Below are positions 6,609 through 10,429 of a stretch of DNA of 10,429 nt, in pieces (positions within the stretch are counted from its first letter, which is position 1; each line of letters begins with the position of its first letter). The position numbers and the translations under genes were made by a program. The stretch comes from JANWYT01 sp046719465 (lineage in GTDB: Bacteria > Chloroflexota > Anaerolineae > Aggregatilineales > Phototrophicaceae): positions 1 through 10,429 of the forward strand of contig JBDNCV010000137.1 in the NCBI GenBank assembly GCA_046719465.1, in the 5' to 3' direction. The notes under the pieces are model-generated. The model did no database searches, had not been told where the DNA came from, and saw only the letters and a list, made by a program, of their open reading frames with translations.

Positions 6609-7646
6609 CTAATTCTCCCGCAAGCCGTAGCCTACGCGGTTGATCAGGTCAACCGCCAGTGCTTGATACTCGGCATACTCAGCCAGCGGGAAGCCCATGT
6701 CGAACACAATCTCGCCAAAGCCGGCAATGATCGCCCCCGGCTCGGCGGCGCTGTTGGTCGGGAACTCGTAGTTGCTGCCCGGGAAGCCGGTCGGCTCGCC
6801 GCTTTGCCCCTCCACCGTGCTGAAGTAGCGGATGAACTCAGCGGCTTCATCGACGTTGATCGCGGCGGCCGTCACACCAACGATGTTCACGTTGTAGAAC
6901 ACGCCCGTTGTGTCTTGGTTGGCTGGCTTGAACTGCACCGGATAGGCTGGATTGTCGTTCAGCTTGCGCGCAAGGTAGTAGTGGTTGGTCAAGCCCACGT
7001 CACAGCCGCCCGCCTCAATCGTCTCGATGATGCGCGTGTCGCTGTCGATGTAGCGCGGGTTGTTGGCCACCCAGCCCGCCACGATGCGCTCGGCCTCGGC
7101 CTCGCCGAGGTTGTAGATCAAGCTGCTGATCAGCGAAATCGTGTAGACGTGCGCCCCCGGGCGGAAGCACAAGCGATCCTTGAAGATCGGGTCGGCAAGG
7201 CTGGCGTAATCGACCAGCAGTTCAGGGTCAACCGTGGCGGGGTTGAACATGAAGCCGCGCGCCCGCTTCGACAAGGCAAACCAGAACCCCTCTGGATCAT
7301 ACATCCCTTCGTCGAGCTGGCCTTCGACCAGCGCCACGTCCATCGGCTGCAGCAGGCCCTCCGCCTTCGCCACCATCATCGTGCCCGCGTCAATCGAGAG
7401 GAACATATCGGCGGGGCTGAACTCACCCTCGGCGCGCAGCCGCTCCAAGAGGGCCTGCGGCGACCCCTGCGACACGCGAATCTCGATGCCGGTTTCCTCG
7501 GTGAACTTGTCGAACGCCTGCTCAATTGCGCCGTAGTGCCGCGCCGAGTAGATGTTCAGCACACGCCGTTCTTGCGCCGCCACCGGCAGCACCGCCAACG
7601 TCAGCAGGGCCGCAAACCCCGTCAACCACACCTTACGAGACAACAT
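6609..7646 (-). CDS. fbpA: Ferric iron ABC transporter, extracytoplasmic binding protein (FbpA type)
   Basis: This is the iron-binding component that hands ferric iron to the permease encoded downstream. The 345-residue product has a signal peptide (MLSRKVWLTGFAALLTLAVL, cleavage likely after VAAQ near residue 25), then the family opening LNIYSARHY (30-38). The adjacent tyrosines in TNHYYLARK (Y223, Y224) match the paired Fe ligands of the FbpA family, and H37 corresponds to the N-terminal ligand region. Length is typical. There is no lipobox cysteine at the cleavage site, unlike many binding proteins of single-membrane bacteria. Cys160 and Cys215 could form a disulfide. The start at 7646 is chosen over 7694 because AAAGGAGT (7663-7656) lies 9 bases upstream and gives a clean signal peptide. 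The dyad at 7673-7692 lies just upstream and may be its operator. Confidence 0.92.
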   Translation of the reverse strand: MLSRKVWLTGFAALLTLAVLPVAAQERRVLNIYSARHYGAIEQAFDKFTEETGIEIRVSQGSPQALLERLRAEGEFSPADMFLSIDAGTMMVAKAEGLLQPMDVALVEGQLDEGMYDPEGFWFALSKRARGFMFNPATVDPELLVDYASLADPIFKDRLCFRPGAHVYTISLISSLIYNLGEAEAERIVAGWVANNPRYIDSDTRIIETIEAGGCDVGLTNHYYLARKLNDNPAYPVQFKPANQDTTGVFYNVNIVGVTAAAINVDEAAEFIRYFSTVEGQSGEPTGFPGSNYEFPTNSAAEPGAIIAGFGEIVFDMGFPLAEYAEYQALAVDLINRVGYGLREN

Positions 7647-7672
7647 AAATGGGTCACTCCTTTGAGTTTTGC

Positions 7673-7692
7673 GGAATCTGTCATAAGATTCC
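7673..7692. promoter_or_regulatory. Perfect 20-bp dyad upstream of the iron-binding protein gene, candidate operator
   Basis: GGAATCT (7673-7679) and AGATTCC (7686-7692) form a perfect inverted repeat with a 6-base spacer, ending 26 bases before the ATG and about 10 bases before the Shine-Dalgarno. The position fits an operator over or just downstream of the promoter, or a leader hairpin. It does not obviously match the Fur or DtxR/IdeR consensus. I found no convincing -35/-10 pair close by. Iron-responsive control is inferred from the downstream genes only. Confidence 0.5.
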
Positions 7693-7880
7693 AATTAACG
7701 ATCAGCGTTCGCTGGCCCTCAGCTCTCACCCTGCGGCCAGTGGACGCTTTTCTTTGTACCAGAGATGCACGGCGCACGTCTACGATTGTGGTAAATTTCA
7801 CTTTGATACGCTGAACACAGTCCGGTTTCAGCGCAGTTAAATCCAATGTTGCGTTGTGCCGCGTTCACGTCTAAACCTAG
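7693..7880. other. Non-coding stretch between the terminator and the iron transporter genes
   Basis: The full gap between flanking genes is 7647-7937. Apart from the dyad and the terminator it holds a GCTGAA/TTCAGC inverted repeat (7810-7815 with 7827-7832) and AT-richer patches (around 7790-7805 and 7690-7700) that may contain the fbpA promoter. Short open frames on both strands have no recognisable protein character. Confidence 0.5.
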
Positions 7881-7911
7881 CAAAACAAAACAGCCCGGCG
7901 CGAGGCCGGGC
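7881..7911 (-). terminator. Rho-independent terminator of the FGE-fold protein gene
   Basis: On the minus strand a perfect 7-bp GC stem, GCCCGGC (7911-7905) with GCCGGGC (7899-7893) and a 5-base loop, is followed by a T-rich run (TGTTTTGTTTTG, 7892-7881). It starts 27 bases past the stop codon of the 7938-9398 gene. Confidence 0.85.
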
Positions 7912-7937
7912 GTGAGGATCGTCTGTGCGGTGGCGCG

Positions 7938-9398
7938 TTACCCGCGGGAGCCGTCGGCGGGCTGTGTCGGTTGCAGCTCCGGCACGGTGCCGAACGAGCC
8001 TGCGCCGGGCAGGTTGTTTGTGCCGAGCGTGGCAGGGTCAGGGGCGCCGCTGGCCGCGGGCGCGCCGAAGCCGGCGTTGGTGGCGGTCGGGTTGATGTCT
8101 GCTGCGCAGCGGAAACCCACCGAGCGCGAGTAATCATCGTTGATGCGATCCGGCGCAGGCGGGAAGCTGGTGCGGATCATCGTCTGCGCGAAGAAGGGAA
8201 CCGCGTCCCAGTTGCCGCCGCGCAGCACCTTTTGCAGCGCAATCGGCGGCCCTTGCGGGTTCACAATCGGCTGCGGCAGGCTGGCGTACTGGCTGTAGAT
8301 CGTCTCGCTGTACCAGTCGTTGACCCACTCGGAGAGGTTGCCCGCCATGTCCAGCAGGCCGAAGGGACTGGCCCCCGCAGGGTAACTGCCAACAGGGCGC
8401 GGCCCGGGGTCTTGGCCGCGGGGGCGGCTGGTGCGCGCCAGCGCCTCGCTCCAGTTGTTGCCCCACGGGTAGTAGCGGCGGTCTGTGCCGCGCGCGGCAT
8501 ATTCCCATTCGGCCTCCGTGGGCAGGCGGCGGCCGATGGCGCGGCAGTAGGCCTGCGCCCCATACCACGTTACCGCGTACACGGGATAGTTCAACAACGT
8601 GGGGGCCACGTTGTAGTTTTGGCTGTCGAAAGTGATCTCGCGCGTAGGAACCTCATTGGCCGTCTGAATGCAGGGGAAGCCGCCGCAGCCGTTCAAGTGG
8701 CTGATGCCTTGCGAGCGCAGGTAGTTCAGGAAGGCCACATACTGGCCAAACGTGACTTCAGTAATCTCCATCTGGAAGCTGTCCAGCGAGACTTGGAACT
8801 CAGGGCTGGCGTCTTGCCCCATCGACGGCTCGCATAGGCCGCCGTCGCGGTTGCGGCATTGGTCAACCGCCTCCAACACTTGCAGCGGGCTAGTCCCCAT
8901 GGTGAACGTGCCGGCTGGGATGGTCACCATGGCGGTTACAATGCCTGCCAACTGCGGCGGGATGGTCACCGCGGCTTGGCCTGCGACTGTTGGATTGGGC
9001 ACGTTGGGGGCAACCACCTGTTCCACTTGGTTGGGCGAGGTCAGCCCGGGGGTGAGGGCAATCTGCGTGGCGGCGGCGTTGGTGGCGATCACGGCTGGAT
9101 CAGGCGTAGGCGTGGCCGAGGGCGCTAAGACCACCGCTGAGGTATCCGGCGTAGCCGTCACCACAAAGGGCGTCGGTGAGGGCTGGTTGGGGTCAGGCGT
9201 GGCCGTCACCACCTCGACGATGCGCGGGGCGGGCGTGTAGGTGGGCAGCGGCTCGCGCAGGTCGCTCAACGGCCCGAAGAACAGCGCCGCAAAAATGATC
9301 GACCCGCCGCACAAGATGCCCGGCAGGAAGCCAAGTATAAACCACTGGAAGCCGCCGCTGCCGCGCCGCTTGCCCAACTTACCGTAATTTTGACCCAT
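7938..9398 (-). CDS. Membrane-anchored SUMF1/FGE-fold protein lacking the catalytic cysteines
   Basis: The 486-residue product has a short basic cytoplasmic N-terminus and one transmembrane helix (about 17-41). A Thr/Pro-rich stalk (about 50-135) carries two VVTATPD copies and a TPTPDP. The extracytoplasmic FGE-sulfatase domain spans about 157-432, and a Gly/Pro/Ala-rich tail follows. Domain hallmarks are clear: IPAGTFTMG (160-168), the EITEVTFGQY segment (211-220), RLPTEAEWEYAARG (291-304), the GLLDMAGNLSEWVNDWY segment (347-363), LRGGNW (392-397) and VGFRC (427-431). True formylglycine-generating enzymes carry two copper-binding cysteines shortly after the GGS motif; here the segment after RGGNW (DAVPFFAQTMIR) has none. 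Oxidation of sulfatase cysteines is therefore unlikely; a binding or scaffold role is inference. The ATG at 9398 has AAGGAG (9413-9408) 9 bases upstream. A strong terminator follows the gene, so it is probably expressed alone or with the gene upstream. Confidence 0.9.
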   Translation of the reverse strand: MGQNYGKLGKRRGSGGFQWFILGFLPGILCGGSIIFAALFFGPLSDLREPLPTYTPAPRIVEVVTATPDPNQPSPTPFVVTATPDTSAVVLAPSATPTPDPAVIATNAAATQIALTPGLTSPNQVEQVVAPNVPNPTVAGQAAVTIPPQLAGIVTAMVTIPAGTFTMGTSPLQVLEAVDQCRNRDGGLCEPSMGQDASPEFQVSLDSFQMEITEVTFGQYVAFLNYLRSQGISHLNGCGGFPCIQTANEVPTREITFDSQNYNVAPTLLNYPVYAVTWYGAQAYCRAIGRRLPTEAEWEYAARGTDRRYYPWGNNWSEALARTSRPRGQDPGPRPVGSYPAGASPFGLLDMAGNLSEWVNDWYSETIYSQYASLPQPIVNPQGPPIALQKVLRGGNWDAVPFFAQTMIRTSFPPAPDRINDDYSRSVGFRCAADINPTATNAGFGAPAASGAPDPATLGTNNLPGAGSFGTVPELQPTQPADGSRG

Positions 9399-9453
9399 GA
9401 TTAGGCACTCCTTGCCACTGCTTCAATGGGATGCTTACGCAGGAAGCGTGATA

Positions 9454-9482
9454 GTTGTAAACGAGAACAGAAGGGGATGCAA
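9454..9482 (-). promoter_or_regulatory. Weak candidate promoter of the FGE-fold protein gene
   Basis: On the minus strand TTGCAT (9482-9477) and TACAAC (9459-9454) are separated by 17 bases, about 56 bases before the ATG at 9398. Matches are 3 of 6 and 4 of 6. A better -35 sequence TTGACT (9493-9488) lies just upstream but has no good -10 at the right distance. The 122-base gap shows no clear terminator for the gene upstream, so read-through is possible. Confidence 0.25.
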
Positions 9483-9520
9483 GGGATAGTCAACCGACGA
9501 TTGGGGTACGCTGGCCGCGC

Positions 9521-10288
9521 TCAGCCCACCAACAAGGCCAGCAGCACGGCGATGATCCCCACCCCGCTGAGCGCTGTAATCGCGCCCAGCGTGCTGGCCG
9601 TGCGGACGCGCAGCGCGGCCACGCTGAGCATCGTCATGAACGGGACGAACACGCCATACCAAAACTGATCAGCAGGGTTGAGCGTGCTGCCGAACACGAG
9701 GAAGTGATAGGCGGTGTAGAGCGCCGCCGTCGCCAGCAGACCCGGGCGCGGCCCAAAGCGCACGCGCAGCGCGGGCAGCATCACCCCCGTGAAGGCCAGC
9801 CCGTGCGCCGCTGGCAGCACCCCGCACACCAACACGATCCCCAGCAGCAGTTGGCCGCCGTCGTTCAAGCGCAGGCCGCGCAGCTCGGCAATCGGGTTGA
9901 ACGCCCCGTTGGCCAGCCCTGCCAGCGTGTCCACCGTCGCGCCCACGGCCACGCCCATCAGCAGCACCAGCGGGAGCGGCAGCAGGCCGCGCTCCAACCG
10001 CAGCGCCTGCCAGTCTTCAGGGGTGCGGCGGCGCGTCAGCCACACATAGCCGATCACCAACAAGCCGCCCACCCCCCAGCCCGCTGCCAGCGCTGTCGGG
10101 GTGACGAGCGCAGGGTCGGCGCTGTTGGCGCTGGCGATCCCGCCCGCGACAATCAACATGGCCAGCGCCAGCACCACGAGCAGCGTCAGCACATCGCCCA
10201 AGCCCCATGGGGGCGGGAGCTGCGGCATCCCCAGCCGCTTGAAAAAGGACGGATTCGGGTTGGGTTCACGGCGGCTTTGATCGGCCAT
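9521..10288 (-). CDS. Polytopic membrane protein, degenerate CPBP (CAAX protease-like) family
   Basis: The 255-residue product has about seven hydrophobic segments (roughly 30-54, 67-84, 102-123, 146-160, 183-200, 207-227, 235-253). The stretch LPAAHGLAFTGVMLPALRVR (158-177) followed by FGPRPGLLATAALYTAYHFL looks like the core of CPBP intramembrane proteases, where one expects EExxxR, a following GPxxA run and then an FxxxH motif. Here the glutamate pair is replaced by Ala-His and the arginine by Thr, while the later histidine (H195, in YTAYH) remains. Proteolytic activity is therefore doubtful. Family assignment is by eye and moderate in confidence; a generic hypothetical membrane protein is the alternative. 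The ATG at 10288 has a weak GGGA 5 bases upstream. The gene lies 122 bases upstream of the FGE-fold gene on the same strand, and both products sit in the membrane; a functional link is unproven. Confidence 0.7.
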   Translation of the reverse strand: MADQSRREPNPNPSFFKRLGMPQLPPPWGLGDVLTLLVVLALAMLIVAGGIASANSADPALVTPTALAAGWGVGGLLVIGYVWLTRRRTPEDWQALRLERGLLPLPLVLLMGVAVGATVDTLAGLANGAFNPIAELRGLRLNDGGQLLLGIVLVCGVLPAAHGLAFTGVMLPALRVRFGPRPGLLATAALYTAYHFLVFGSTLNPADQFWYGVFVPFMTMLSVAALRVRTASTLGAITALSGVGIIAVLLALLVG

Positions 10289-10403
10289 AACTGTCCCATG
10301 ATGGATTTAGAAAAAATCTGATTTCTATTGTGCCGAATTTCACAGGGCTTGTGGATGATTTCTAAGCAAGCCTTCAGCCATATGCAGCGCCGCACCCACC
10401 GAC

Positions 10404-10425
10404 GCCGGGCGCTAAAGCACCCGGC
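10404..10425. repeat. Interspersed hairpin, second copy of the fbpA-fbpB gap element
   Basis: GCCGGGCGC-TAAA-GCACCCGGC differs by one loop base from the hairpin at 6505-6526, with the same stem mismatch. It lies 115 bases upstream of the CPBP-like gene and close to the window edge, so its full context is cut off. The rest of 10289-10403 holds AT-rich sequence that may contain the promoter of that gene, but no convincing pair of hexamers. Confidence 0.75.
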
Positions 10426-10429
10426 TGGG

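Noticed and set aside
6531..7814. 427-residue open frame on the plus strand opposite the iron-binding protein gene
   Set aside because: It is Arg/His/Val-rich with no recognisable domain, and lies antisense to a clear gene in a high-GC region where long spurious frames are common.
7622..7846. Small 74-residue frame upstream of the iron-binding protein gene, minus strand
   Set aside because: No ribosome binding site or domain; it spans the dyad and overlaps the real start of the binding protein gene.
7938..9398. Genuine formylglycine-generating enzyme activating sulfatases
   Set aside because: The copper-binding cysteine pair expected after the RGG motif is absent and no sulfatase gene is in the window.
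9521..9540. Terminator after the CPBP-like gene
   Set aside because: The GC-rich sequence past the stop forms only a weak stem and has no T-tract.

Overview
This is a high-GC bacterial chromosome segment. The protein repertoire points to Chloroflexota, probably an Anaerolineae-like lineage: secreted proteins combining thrombospondin type 3 repeats with SH3b domains, a membrane-anchored SUMF1/FGE-fold protein with a TPTP-rich stalk, an FbpA/FbpB-type iron uptake pair, and GC-rich intergenic hairpin repeats. This assignment rests on recognised protein families and style, not on a marker-gene phylogeny.

Layout. (1) 1-253: a cluster of hairpin-forming interspersed repeats. (2) 265-1520, minus strand: a translation/ribosome module, def (peptide deformylase) followed by rsmG (16S rRNA methyltransferase). 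The two share one base at a TAATG junction and sit behind a good sigma70-type promoter. (3) 1521-1808: a divergent intergenic region with promoters facing both ways and an inverted repeat between them. (4) 1809-4760, plus strand: a 983-residue secreted protein with a signal peptide, three calcium-binding-type TSP3 repeats, an SH3b domain, then at least four similar Cys-bounded modules of unknown family. (5) 4763-4792: a hairpin between convergent genes. (6) 4792-7646, minus strand: a ferric-iron ABC transporter lacking an ATPase gene here. The binding protein gene (7646-6609) precedes the two-domain permease gene (6474-4792), with three hairpins in the gap and a 20-bp dyad just upstream of the binding protein gene. 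(7) 7881-7911: a convincing intrinsic terminator ending the next minus-strand gene. (8) 7938-9398, minus strand: a membrane-anchored FGE-fold protein without the catalytic cysteines. (9) 9521-10288, minus strand: a seven-helix membrane protein resembling a CPBP (CAAX protease-like) family member that has lost the diglutamate motif. (10) 10289-10429: intergenic, ending in a second copy of the hairpin seen between the iron transporter genes.

How the genes relate: def and rsmG are housekeeping genes that are probably cotranscribed and translationally coupled. The iron-uptake genes form a second unit, probably regulated through the dyad. The three remaining proteins (secreted TSP3/SH3b protein, anchored FGE-fold protein, CPBP-like membrane protein) all act at or outside the membrane, and none has a predictable enzymatic activity. 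I see no phage, plasmid, CRISPR, transposase, tRNA or rRNA. The most unusual items are the repeated module of the secreted protein, the two apparent loss-of-catalysis proteins, and the regulatory structures around the iron transporter. I do not see a clearly new multi-gene system.
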